Positions 26,053-37,300 of a DNA stretch of 64,000 nucleotides are shown here, one piece after another (the first letter of the stretch is position 1; the number at the start of each line of letters is the position of its first letter). Location of the stretch: positions 7,502,001-7,566,000 of the forward strand of contig CM071589.1 in the NCBI GenBank assembly GCA_036429605.1, written 5' to 3'. This stretch comes from Cladobotryum mycophilum. Its lineage: Eukaryota; Ascomycota; Sordariomycetes; Hypocreales; Hypocreaceae. The notes beneath the pieces are model-generated. The model made no database searches. It saw only the letters and a list, made by a program, of their open reading frames with translations, and was not told the origin of the DNA. The position numbers and the translations under genes are program-made.

Positions 26053-26598
26053 ATGGCACTCAACGCACCGTACATCAAGCGATCATCTGAAACTCTTCGC
26101 GACATCGCTGGAGATGTAATAGGACTACTTAAACAATCCGGAGAAACAATTGGTGTTGCGGAATCGTTGACGGGCGGAGGGATCATGGCCGCACTCACAT
26201 CTGTCGAAGGTGCAAGTGCTGTCTTCCGCGGCGGAGTGGTTTCGTATGCGACGCCACTGAAACAGCATCTCTTAAAGGTTGACGCAGATTTAATTTCACA
26301 ACACGGCGTCATACATGCGGACGTTGCGGAGCAAATGGCAGCAGGCGCGCGTACCATTACTGGAACCGGGCTTAATACTTCAACAGCATGGGGCATTAGC
26401 ACAACCGGTGTGGCTGGTCCAGATTCACAGGATGGGAAGCCTGTCGGCATGGTCTTCATCGGAATAGCCTCGCCAGAGCACAACCAGGCGTTGGGACCTT
26501 TTCATTTCCCCGGTGACCGCGATCGAGTTCGACAAGCTACGGTCATGGAAGCTCTTTCTCAATTGCGTGAGATACTCATCACAAGACAGAGTTCTTGA
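26053..26598 (+). CDS. CinA C-terminal-domain protein (NMN amidohydrolase-like)
   Basis: This intronless 181-residue protein matches the CinA C-terminal domain along its whole length. In bacteria the domain, as PncC, deamidates nicotinamide mononucleotide in NAD salvage. Visible hallmarks are VAESLTGG near residue 36, FRGGVVSYATPLKQ with the conserved Y-x-x-x-x-K pattern near residues 62-75, HGVIHADVAEQMA near 87-99, and STTGVAGPD near 117-125, followed by KPVGMVFIGI. The bacterial N-terminal molybdopterin-binding-like domain is absent, as in stand-alone PncC-type proteins. No intron and a compact bacterial-type domain are compatible with old horizontal transfer, but such proteins are known in other fungi. 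No neighbour suggests a pathway. Confidence 0.9.
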   Translation: MALNAPYIKRSSETLRDIAGDVIGLLKQSGETIGVAESLTGGGIMAALTSVEGASAVFRGGVVSYATPLKQHLLKVDADLISQHGVIHADVAEQMAAGARTITGTGLNTSTAWGISTTGVAGPDSQDGKPVGMVFIGIASPEHNQALGPFHFPGDRDRVRQATVMEALSQLREILITRQSS

Positions 26599-29558
26599 TC
26601 AAAAGTCACGGATAGATTTTTCCGAGTGTAGCCATCAAGAGCTACAGTCACACATTTTAACGACCGGTTGCTTGTTCTACACGATAAAGTCTCTTCACAC
26701 GGTCATCGTCGTCAGACTTCTAGGTATTGATTGGGGTGTTATTACTCTGCCTGTAACTTATGTGCAGTCACTTAGTGTATCAATACACTTGGTAGATGCT
26801 ACCTATATTTAGCAATACAGGGGAGACGCTGATACCAACACTGCCTGAGAGTAAGAGGGTTTAAATTGAACTGCTGTGGTCCCGCATTCCATGAACTGAT
26901 CTTGATGAGTTGCGTGAACCAAAAATATTCTTTGTGAAGCTTCAATTGCCAGCCGAACCTCCCAGAAATTTCTCACACGTCAAGTCTAGATAGCTGGTAC
27001 ACGATCACCCCCAATGCGTGGGGCTACGTCGCAGCAGCTGATCGTGGCCAAAAATCCTGCTATGCGTGCACACCCGTTCAAAACCTCGCCGGCATGAAAA
27101 GACTATTGGGGCTGCCATTATCCAATCTAAGGATAAAAGACAAGGGGGGCAGAATATTCGTATAAAACGAAAAGCATAAGGAGTGGGTATGTGCCGGAGA
27201 ATGAGTTCCATTCAAGGCTATGGCGGTAACGGGATGAGAAGAATGATCGTAGTAAAGGATGCTAGCCTTCCCTCCTAATTTGACAATCGAATACACCTCG
27301 TTTGATGCCTCCTCGATAAGACCACACCTGCAAGATGATCGAAATCTGCCAGCCGGCTGGCGCACCCGAAGTAGCCACATCTCCACTTCAATAGCTCCAT
27401 GACATGCTCATCGGCGAAATGACGGGTCTTACTTCCGTCACGAATTCTACTTGTGGTTTCTCTACCAAGGATCTTACGCATGACTTCTGGATGACCTTGG
27501 AAGTTAGTCGTTTATAGTCAGAAGCCCCACGTCTGAGAATTCATTCATATTATCATAAATTTAACTTTTTATATAATAAACGTACTGTTCGTTATTACTC
27601 TACTTATATAAGCCATAGGAAAATGAGATTGACGATCAAGCAACTGGCTAGGTGGGCTTTCTTGGGTCAATTGCCATGGCAAAAGAGCCTGCACAAGAAT
27701 CCGTATTAAAAGCGTTTCGATTCGCAGTAAATTGAGTGGAAAGGCTTTTGGCAGCCGGAGTCCCCTCTCTCAGAATGGTACCCCGAGTCAAGTCGAAGAA
27801 GCCAAGGACTACTACATATCATTGTTTGTCGCCAGCTAGCCTTTTACTCCTTACATGACTTGGACTTGTTATAACAAAAAAATAAAAATAATAATAATAA
27901 TAATAATCATAATAAAGTAAACCGAAAGATCTTTCCAGCCTCTCAATTTTCCTTTCTTTTGCTTTTCTAGCCGGCATTTTGAAGGGCTAATACTCTGTAC
28001 TTATTCCGTAGTCAGCTTTGTTGCTCCACCATAGGCAGGATATGGTGACACTGGTGGGTTTGATGCACTACCATCATGGATATCCATGACGTATTCTCAC
28101 TTTGATAGGCCCCGTAGTTCGGTTGTCTTGTTTCTCGTGAATCGACGGAACCGCTGATTCACCCTATCACTGTCAAACCGCATTTCGCCAGTTTTATATT
28201 CTAAGTATGAGTCAGTGCGATTCGGATGTACAATTTGCCTCTCAATTATAGAATTAATACTGCGTTGACATTCACTGGTACTGTGAGATGTATCATGTTG
28301 TTATTATCTTGGAATATTATTCTCAAAGAACAAATTGAGGCTTCTTATAACTACCTACTCAGTATATTACTGTTAAATGACAAGGTTAGACTTGAGGCGG
28401 TAGTTGATGCTTATATCATCCCTCCCCCTTCTGAGGGCGGGACTTGGCATCTCAACTTGCTCCATGCGGCAACGAGCTCTCTGAAACCAACCAGCCAGAT
28501 AATCAAGTCGGCACCTTACGTAAGAATGCTGGACTTGTGGGGGGTTCCTCTTGCGCAGCCAGTGGGTGGAGTAAATCATGTCAATCAGTCACTGGTCCCG
28601 GACGGTTCGCCCCGACTCAATTAGATACGTAGTCTAATAAATGCTTTCAGGGTTGAGAAATGAAGGCTGGAAGTGTCAGCAAGATGGCGCCCGTGCATCG
28701 ACCGGTATAAGATGCTGTGGAGTGACTCCTGGTCAATGCCCCGTTCTCTATGGCGCATTCATTTCCCAGTTTGCATCTCCGTCGTACAAGTAGAATGGGA
28801 TCGGCTTCTTACAGCGTAGGCACCTTGTCAAGATGCTGCCATCTCTTAAGTGGCATGTGATTTCGACTGCTAAATAGCAATGGGGTCTAATTGAGGCCTT
28901 TAATTACCTTGAATTAGTTGCACTAGTGCGGTCCGAACCTAGGGTTCTATTTGTGCAGTCTGGTAAACGTTCTTTGCATCCTCTTTGCCGGTGTGAAACC
29001 GCAAAGTTTGAAGTGCCGAAAGCAGGATCATGAAAACTACACCGCATTTGAGGTGAAATGTGATGCCTGCAGCTGATCAATCCATCCTTTCACCGTTAAA
29101 GAGGGCCCTTTTCTCCCCAAAAGCAAACATACTTGCAGTTGCAAAGCGCCGCTAACCTAATTACTATACAAGCATGCTTCTGCAAGTATTATGACGATCC
29201 ATGTAAGGAGAGTTGTTTGTGTTTCACTTCTCCTTCAGCAGTAAACGCCACAAGCGAAGCTGGCATCACAGGGAAGGGGGAAAAACCAGCGGTTATCGCG
29301 AGACACCGCCAATGTATCAATTGCGACGCCCCTAAATGCTAGTTCCCACTAGATTGAGAAAAGCAAAATTCATTTCCGCCTGGATGGTGCCATTACGCAA
29401 TTTAAAATGATCAGGCGGTGTTACTGGAGGTCGTACCTACCTTTGGGTGATGCAGTTAAGATTGTCCTCCATCGTTGTTGTCGCACAGGACAGGTGTGCT
29501 TCAACTTTCCCTCTCCATTCTCCTTCGCTCCTCCATCAAACAGAAAGTAGACTTCATC
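26599..29558. other. Long intergenic stretch (3 kb), no gene recognised
   Basis: I saw no family-like coding sequence. The frames at 28226-28624 and 29133-29342 are open but featureless. A short (AAT)n microsatellite lies at 27880-27917 and a small AT-rich patch near 27540-27605. It ends with the promoter of the sterol-reductase-like gene, which has pyrimidine-rich sequence just before the ATG. Confidence 0.4.
27880..27917. repeat. A/AAT-rich microsatellite
   Basis: An A-rich run leads into about seven AAT units. It is a simple repeat without coding context. Confidence 0.85.
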
Positions 29559-31109
29559 ATGGAGCGTCACGCTCAAATCGTCGACGGCGTCGCTACAGCG
29601 GTCCGCGGATTCTTCAAGCGTGGCGAGTCGTATCGAATATTCCACGGATCAACGAACAGCACTCGTCCTCGCCCCGGTCCAAACCAGAATATTGTCGACA
29701 TAAGCTCACTATCCAATGTCGTATCAGTCGATACCAATGCTCGCACCGCTCTTGTCGAGCCCAATGTACCTATGGATCGGCTAGTCGAGGCGACACTCCC
29801 CCATGGCCTCGTACCGCCTGTCGTCATGGAGTTCCCCGGCATCACAGCAGGAGGCGGGTTTTCAGGCACATCGGGAGAGAGCAGCTCGTTCCGCCACGGT
29901 TTCTTCAATGATACGATCAATTACGTCGAGATGATATTGGGGAATGGCGATGTCGTCAAAGCGTCGCGGAGCGAACGACCGGATCTCTTCCATGGTGCTG
30001 CCGGGGCTGTTGGCACATTGGGTACAACCACACTGATGGAATTGCGTCTTGTCGAAGCGCAGAAGTGGGTTAAAACGACCTATTACCGGACCAACACCAT
30101 TAGCGAAGCCATTACGCGAGTTCAAGATGAGACAAAAGATCCGAAAAATGACTACGTTGATGGTATCCTCTTCTCGAATAACCACGGCGTCATCGTCACC
30201 GGTCAACTTACAAACGAGAAGCCAGAGGACTGTGTGCCGCGGACATTCAGCAAGGCCAGTGATCCCTGGTTTTATATGTACGTCCAGGATAAGACGCAAG
30301 ATCTCGCATCATCATCTTTCGTCACCGACTACATGCCACTGGGGGAATATCTGTTCCGCTACGACAGAGCTGGCTTTTGGGTGGGTCGACAGGGTTATAC
30401 CTACTTCAAATATATACCATTCAATAACTTTTTCCGCTGGTTCCTCGACGATTTCTCCCATACCCGCACATTATACCAAGCCCTGCATGGCAGTGGCATA
30501 TCCTCCGAGTTTGTTGTACAAGATCTCGGTCTACCATACGACACGGCTGAGACCTTTATCAATTTTGTCGACGATGAACTAGACATCTGGCCCCTGTGGC
30601 TCTGTCCGTTGAAAGAGGCTGCTATGCCAACCTTCCACCCCGTTACCAGCGACACAGCCGAAACTCCCTCTGAGAAGGATGAAAACACTTCTCTGACACC
30701 GTCCAGGCCAATGCTCAATATCGGTGTGTGGGGGTGGGGACCTCGGAACAACTATGAGGAGTTCATCCACAAGAATCGGGCGCTTGAAGATAAGCTTGTA
30801 GAGCTTGGTGGGCGCAAGTGGTTATATGCGCACACATACTATTCCGAGGAAGAGTTTTGGAAAATTTACAATCGACCTTGGTACCAAGCTCTACGGGAGA
30901 AATATAGCGCAACTACCTTGCCCACTGTATACGACAAAGTGAAGATTGACATTGAGGCCAAGAAACAAGAGCGAAAGAAGTGGACATCATCTTTTGTCAG
31001 CAACTGGCCTGTTGGGGGTTTATATGGTATGTGGCTTGCTGTACGGTCTGGAGACATTGGGCTTCATCGAAACGCGGAATGGAAGTATAACGGGGATGGA
31101 TCAAGTTGA
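29559..31109 (+). CDS. Delta24-sterol-reductase-like FAD protein
   Basis: This intronless 516-residue protein of the DWF1/DHCR24-type FAD oxidoreductases reduces the side-chain double bond of sterols in the best-known members. The PCMH-type FAD-binding domain covers about residues 10-190, with the flavin-binding stretch PGITAGGGFSGTSGESSSFR and then GAAGAVGTLGTTTLMELRLV. The C-terminal region ends with NWPVGGLYGMWLAVRSGD and LHRNAEWKYNG, as in the family. No N-terminal membrane anchor is apparent, unlike animal DHCR24. I chose the ATG at 29559 because the frame upstream has only non-ATG codons. Fungal homologues act in sterol or triterpenoid modification; the actual substrate cannot be read here. 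The gene is apparently intact. Confidence 0.88.
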   Translation: MERHAQIVDGVATAVRGFFKRGESYRIFHGSTNSTRPRPGPNQNIVDISSLSNVVSVDTNARTALVEPNVPMDRLVEATLPHGLVPPVVMEFPGITAGGGFSGTSGESSSFRHGFFNDTINYVEMILGNGDVVKASRSERPDLFHGAAGAVGTLGTTTLMELRLVEAQKWVKTTYYRTNTISEAITRVQDETKDPKNDYVDGILFSNNHGVIVTGQLTNEKPEDCVPRTFSKASDPWFYMYVQDKTQDLASSSFVTDYMPLGEYLFRYDRAGFWVGRQGYTYFKYIPFNNFFRWFLDDFSHTRTLYQALHGSGISSEFVVQDLGLPYDTAETFINFVDDELDIWPLWLCPLKEAAMPTFHPVTSDTAETPSEKDENTSLTPSRPMLNIGVWGWGPRNNYEEFIHKNRALEDKLVELGGRKWLYAHTYYSEEEFWKIYNRPWYQALREKYSATTLPTVYDKVKIDIEAKKQERKKWTSSFVSNWPVGGLYGMWLAVRSGDIGLHRNAEWKYNGDGSS

Positions 31110-32037
31110 GAAGGCTTTCACCCGAACTAGACCTTAGAGATTATCTACATCAGTAGTCAACTAATTTATATCAATAATCCAAGGAACACATGCCCACATC
31201 GCCCTCTTTCGAAATTTGCTCTATTTTGACATCTCTTAGTCTAACAATATAGAAAACCTGGGTTCATTGTTTGAGTAGCACCAGGAACGATTGCTCCTGA
31301 GAGAAGAAGATTACCCTACGCTATTTATATCCCAAATCTCATTAGTGGACGATAGATTGACATATACTTTGAGGGTAAAATATACTGCCCAGAATTCATT
31401 GATCATCTCGAGTGGTTATATTTAGGTTGCCGTTTAATAATGTTTGCCTACTGATTGAGAGGTTATGTATAGGGTATTATTCCCAGGCAAAGCCATCGCA
31501 GCTTTGAATATCGTTGCCCCGCCATCATGCGGGGGCGGGGTAAAGAGGGGTGGGGTATATTTGAATTCCTCGCTCTAGAAGGAGAACACCTACAATGTTG
31601 TCGCTGTTTGCTGATGGGTGACTTGGATAAAGATAATGTTCTTGGATAGAAATACGCTCTTTCTTAAAAATATGAATGATCACTCTAGCTTTCATATACT
31701 GATTCCTTCGTTCCAAGACCTGCAGTTGTAGAGGTTGGTTAAAATGTAACGCCGTTAGTAATCCATTGAAGAACAATGCGTTCGATTGGAATACTTTATC
31801 AATCCAAGACCCTTTTACACCGATATTTGTTTGCCGACTTTTTCAGCAGGCGCCTGCGTGCCTTGTCCAACGAAGTCTTTGAGATATGTATGTTATCATA
31901 TTAGTGATTGTCCGGCTTTTTCGCAAGTTCTACGCCCCTCAGTTGGTTCTAAATGGTGGAACTTCTGAGCGACGCCACATATCCCCTAATGCTTGCCTCC
32001 AATGCATCGTGTTTTTGCTTGCGTAAATACTATTCGT
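31110..32037. other. Convergent intergenic region
   Basis: This lies between the converging sterol-reductase-like and sulfotransferase-like genes. No coding sequence or distinct structure was recognised. Confidence 0.4.
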
Positions 32038-32892
32038 CTATTTACTAAGCATGAACCTTGAAAGATCAAACTTGTAATCATATTTAGTGCCCATTAGCCA
32101 TGATCCAATGCCAATGGCGCTGATACCAATGGTCCACGGCAACAGCACTTTCACCGCTTGCAAAAATAAATCTTTTATCTGCTTAGCCACTCGAGCCTTG
32201 AATTCTTCCGTTTCGTTAACCCAGGGGAACTCGACATCTGGCACTGGTTTTCCTAGAAACTCGCACAGCGGCCCCCACCCCTCGCCCATCTTATAGATTA
32301 GCAGCTGGTCTGGAGCCACCAGCTCTTGGACCTGGCGATTGTGCCGGTCATACGTCTTCCACGCGTTCTTGCGCACCTCTTCAAGAGACGTGGCCTCGAA
32401 GAAGCCAAGCAACATTTTGGTGCATGCAACAGCACCCACCGTTCCAAGCAGTGGCTCCACAAAGTTCATGGTGATCTGGGCCGGCAGGCTCCATAGTTGC
32501 CGGAAGAAAGCATCGTCAATGCTCTTGTACCATTTGCCGAACTCACGGATCGTAAGAATGACCTTGGCGTCAGGATACGTCTTGATCATCTGTGGAGCGA
32601 ACATGGCGCCTGCATCCGTGGTGACCTCGCAGGATCCAAAGAGCTCATCCCAATCCTGCCGTGTAAAGGCATGGCCTGTATACGTTGGTAGCGAAGGGTA
32701 GCTCGCATCGGCGGCGCAGTTAAAAAACTCCCAGGTGTCAGGGCGGTCAAAAGCTTGGAGAGCATGGTAGACGTCTTTATATCCTAAGATAGTCAGCGCC
32801 GCGGCGAGGGAGGCAGAGCCTGAGCGCGGTAGCCCCAAAGCGAGGACTTTCATCTCGCGCTGCGGTCTCGGCTCTTCTGCAGCATGATCCAT
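32038..32892 (-). CDS. Fungal sulfotransferase-like protein (Sulfotransfer_4), C-terminal membrane segment
   Basis: This 284-residue protein is of the P-loop family common in filamentous fungi and annotated Sulfotransfer_4. The motif LALGLPRSGSASLAAAL at about residues 16-32 corresponds to the PAPS 5'-phosphosulfate loop. KTYPDAKVILTIREFGKWYKS at about 108-128 corresponds to the second PAPS-contact region, and YHALQAFDRPDTWEFF to the family core between them. Near the C-terminus a hydrophobic stretch (VLLPWTIGISAIGIGSWLM, about 248-266) looks like a tail anchor. True sulfotransferase activity is unproven for most members, and automatic pipelines often mislabel them. The gene is intronless and looks intact. 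It is convergent with the sterol-reductase-like gene, but nothing proves a joint role. Confidence 0.85.
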   Translation of the reverse strand: MDHAAEEPRPQREMKVLALGLPRSGSASLAAALTILGYKDVYHALQAFDRPDTWEFFNCAADASYPSLPTYTGHAFTRQDWDELFGSCEVTTDAGAMFAPQMIKTYPDAKVILTIREFGKWYKSIDDAFFRQLWSLPAQITMNFVEPLLGTVGAVACTKMLLGFFEATSLEEVRKNAWKTYDRHNRQVQELVAPDQLLIYKMGEGWGPLCEFLGKPVPDVEFPWVNETEEFKARVAKQIKDLFLQAVKVLLPWTIGISAIGIGSWLMGTKYDYKFDLSRFMLSK

Positions 32893-34372
32893 GGCTTTTA
32901 GTGTCCTAGATCAGCTTTATTTTCAAGAATCGAATCGACTAGCAGCGTAGAAGATGTTTTGAGCGGAATATCTAGACGAGCACTGAGAAAGATGAAGTTG
33001 GAAATTTCAGGAGTCCAGTGATTAAGGATGCCTGTCACCAACTCCACGCACCTGGTAACCCCTTTTATATCTAATAATTTCTAGGCAATTGAGTTTTCAG
33101 TGTACCCATCCTTAAGCAGGGTATAACGTAAGACGCCTTATCATGTTCTCCATACCTCAGAAAAGAAATACGCCACTGGGCTCGCACCAAACGTTTCTTA
33201 GTCTCTCGCCTATCTAGCTACCTGCTGGAAACGGCACGATGCTAGCCTCATTTTTCTTAATGCCTCTCACCTGTTGTACTATTGACGTCATTCCGCACAT
33301 GTGGTAGTAATCCGACTAACCGATCTATCTGGTCTGCACGCTCATACGGTCCTGTGACTTTGGCCTTGCTAGACGGCTGATGAGAGCGGTCTGGCTGAGG
33401 TGGAACATAGTTCAGTCTCTATAACATACGAAATCATACCTTTAAAGAATTCATTATAGTCGATGAGATGCGTTCTACGCAGAGCGATATGCTCTGTTCT
33501 GGTTTCTTAAGATCGCCGATAAAATTCGGATTTAACTAGTTATCAAATCGCTGCGTTCCTTGCGACTAGCTTCAAGGCACCTTCTTAGGTATCTAGTATG
33601 TTGAGAATTGGAGTCTCACTTTGGTTGAAGAACCTCGGCTTTCTCCCTTAGCACATCGGCGGGGATGGCCACTTACTAAATAAATACGGGTCATACCTAC
33701 TGCAGCCGATTCTCTTATTTACGTTACATGGCCTGCGTGTCTAGACTCGTTACCTCAAGCGGTGCCAAGGGGGTGGAGGATTTAAGCCGAACACGCTCTG
33801 CCAAAGAAGACAAAAAAACATTGTACATGCTTCTATATGATGATCGCCTACTAATGCCAGACTTTTTCTGTACCCTCACTGGACGATCCCAAGAGCGTGT
33901 TCGGCTTAAATCCTCCACCCCTTGGGTGCCTCCTTGTATCTGTAGAAAGTCATGATTTAGTTAAGGCCCTAGGCAGGCCGGAGGGTTCCGCCAAGGATGC
34001 ATTCGGCAGTGAGCGCAGTTGCAACCAGGCAGCCACTACAAGAAAAAAACCCAAAAAAGCACCGGACTTGCACCAAGTAATTTAGTTATTCTGGTATGTG
34101 GAGAAGTGCTGATACCTCAGCTCTCACGGCTTCACGGCGGCCTCCCGCCATTGCTGCTCAGGGGCTCTGTCGCTAAGTGTCGCAAATCAACGATCCCTTC
34201 CTGACCTGACCTGCTATTAACCATTCATGATAAAGCATGTCATGTCCCAAAGGGCGAATGCTTTGCTTAATGCACCTGCAGAGTCTTTTAGTAATCCAGC
34301 TGCTCCCTCGCAAAGATTTAATATTGCCTCCGTTTCCCACAGTCTCCACGCTGCTCTCGTTTGACTAGAATC
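32893..34372. other. Intergenic, contains a MITE-like repeat
   Basis: There is no gene. The only structure recognised is the inverted repeat at 33760-33932. The right part holds the presumed promoter of the PKS relic. Confidence 0.45.
33760..33932. mobile_element. MITE-like short inverted-repeat element
   Basis: Two arms of about 40 bp (33760-33799 and 33892-33932) are inverted copies with only a few mismatches; the core GGAGGATTTAAGCCGAACAC is identical in both. The spacer of about 90 bp does not code for anything recognisable. The size of about 173 bp and the long arms fit a miniature inverted-repeat transposable element. I could not identify a convincing target-site duplication or a parent transposon in the window. 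A transcribed copy would fold into a strong hairpin. Confidence 0.75.
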
Positions 34373-37300
34373 ATGGCGCAAAAGACAGATCCATTGCCGC
34401 CTATCGCCATTATCGTCATGGGCCTTAGGCTCCTGGAGGCATCTCGACGCCTGAGGACTTTTGGGACCTCCTTGTAACTAAAAGGGACAGTAGGTGTCGT
34501 GTTCCAGCTGATAGATATAATGTAGAGGCTTTCTCTGGCAATAAATCAAATCAACAAATCGTTGCTACTGAATATGGATATTTTCTCAAAGATGTAAACC
34601 TCAAGGCTTTTGATACCTCCTTCTTCTCATCATACTGATTAAAGGTTCAAAGTCTAGAAACGGCCGACCATCGCCAACGGTTCTTGCTCGAGGTTGTCTG
34701 GGAGTGCATAGAGAGTGCAGACCAGAACAACTTATGTGGTAGTAACACCAGTGTTTACGGTGGCGTCTTTGGACAAGATTAGCACGATCTACTTAACAAA
34801 GACACTCAGACTCCTAGGATTTCTCAAGTCGTCTCTGCGAGTGATTTTGCCCTTTCGACTCAACTATCCTATGTCTTTGACTTGAGAGGGCCTAGGTAAA
34901 CCTGATTCCCACTTCTTCTTGTGTGCAAAACGTATATATCAGACAAACACGCTCATATAGTTTGATGATTCGGTTTAGAACCACCATTCAAACCGGACGC
35001 TCTGCTGCCATGACCGGTCTTCACTTGGCTTGTCAGGCCCTCTATAATGGTGATTGCTTTCCTGCCATTCTTACTGGTGCTAGCTTTATAGTGAGCCCAT
35101 CCATGACACTGGATATGCCAGAACAAAGAGTTCTTTCTCCTACCGGGTCCCGCAAAACGTTTGATGCAACTGCAGATGGCTATGCCCGAGGCGAAGCCAT
35201 CAACGCTATCCTTATTAAACCATTAGAGGACGCACTTTGAGACCGTGATCCAATTCGGGCAGTTATTCAGTCTACGGCTGTTATAGCCAATTCTTTGGGA
35301 AGAGTGGGGCATACCTTGGATTGGTACAATATTTTCTCTCCCCTATCACCAACCCCTTTCGTCTACCATATGACGGGATGAACCTCAAACAAGCTAACAC
35401 TTGGGCAGGTCAAGCCAAATTTCGGCCATTCAGAGAGTACATCTGGTATCACAAAGGGTGATCAAGGCTGTTTTAGCCTTGGAAAAGGAAATTATACCGC
35501 CAAATATAAACTATTCCAAGCCAAACTTCAAAAGTATGCTCAGTCCACCCAATTGCTAGTACCTTATGCAGCTGTCTTACCCTAAATCGCAGTTCCCTTT
35601 GAGAAATCAAAGCATGAGGTACCGGTGGAGCTAACTCCATGGCCCAAAGACCGACATGCTTGAATCAGCGTCAACTGCTTTGGAGTTGGTGGATCAAACG
35701 CGCATGTATGAATAGCATCCCTTGCCCATTTTTCTTCCGTGTCTACTTTTGCTGATGAGGTGACGATGAAATTAGGTTATCCTTGATTCGGCTGCTTCCT
35801 ATGGTGTCCTTCGTCCTGCGGTGGCGGGGGCTACAGTAAACAGAAACGGGGAACAGGGGGCCACAAACGGATATTCGCACGCCGAATCCAACCGAGCCAC
35901 CAATGGTCCCAATGACGACGACGGTGCGAGTAATAGTATTGTCAATGGATGTGCTGTCAATGGAGCGACTAAACTTTGGCTACGTCCACTCCCGATTTCA
36001 GCAAGCAGTGAGAAATCCCTACGTGCGAGAGTGGATGATCTATAGCAATACATCAAGTCTAGACCTAACGCGATTGATAGCGTCGCACACGCGCTGGGAA
36101 GCTATAGGGTCCATCTACCTTATCGAACATGTTGCATCTATCATAATGATAGCGAGCGACTCGAGGTCGAATCCTTTTAGAGCGCTTATACCACTAGCCC
36201 TAACGTTGCTTTCCTTTTTACTGGCTAGGGCACTCGGTGGGATGGCATGGGAAAATATCTTGTTCTTCTCTTCCCCTCCTTTCGCAAAGATGTTCAAGGT
36301 ATGGACCACGTGTGGCAAGACTTGGCTGAGCGTCCGAGCTGGAAAATTGAAGGTAAGTCTCTCATCTAAAACTGTTGATGGTTTGCATGTAATATGCGGC
36401 GCATCTTCAAAGATGATAATGGTTCAACTGTGATTTCTTAGACATGCTCCGCTCTGATGATGCAAGAGACAGCCTCGATGGAGCCGAACTTGCCCAACCC
36501 CTCTGCGTCGCTATTCAGGTTGGTCTGATTAACTTGCTCGCCAAATGTAATATTACGCCAGATGCCGTTGTCGGCCATTCCAGTGGTGAGATTGCCGCTG
36601 CCTATGCTGCTGCGGCAATGACAATGATTGAAGCCATCATCTGTGGCTATCTTCGAGGGCAGGTGACAAAGCGGCAGAGTCGCACAGGCGGGATGGCAGC
36701 AATTAACATGGGGCGAAATGCCGTATCACCGTATCTTATTGACAGCATATAGGTAGACTGCGAAATTAGCTCTCGAAACATAACCCTATCGGGAAATCCC
36801 ATTGCCCTTAAGAGAGCTTTGGACGCGATTCAAGACGACAATGAAGCCGCTTTAGTTCAACGACTACGCGTTAACTTAGCATACCACTCAGGTGAATGAA
36901 TCTCGCTCCTAGTTCCCTTGAGCAGTTTTTGGCGTCGAAAAAGGCCAGCGGCAGTAGTAATATTTTACTCTGACACACTCTCCAGATCATATGCGCGAGA
37001 TCGCAAGCAATTACGAAGAAATGTTGGCATCCCATCTATCGCATAGAGTTGCCGCCATCCCTTTCTATTCGACCGTGACTGGCAGACGGCTTGTCAGCAA
37101 AGCTGGGGCCGAGCTCGACCCAGGTAGTCCGACTTAATGGGTGAGGAATCTCGGATCTCTAGTCCTGTTCCACGCTGCGATGTTGTCCCCGTTGAATAAT
37201 ATGTCATCAAACGAGACCATCTTTCTGGAGATTGGCGCCCATTCTTCGCTTCAAAGCCCAATTCATCAAGTATTCCAAGAGCGTTCTACTGGCAAGGTTC

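Noticed and set aside
28226..28624. 132-codon open frame as a gene
   Set aside because: There is no family resemblance, no domain motif, and overlapping open frames of similar size occur on both strands.
29133..29342. Small cysteine-rich secreted peptide
   Set aside because: The frame has several Cys but no signal peptide and starts in ordinary intergenic sequence. It lies in the promoter region of the sterol-reductase-like gene.
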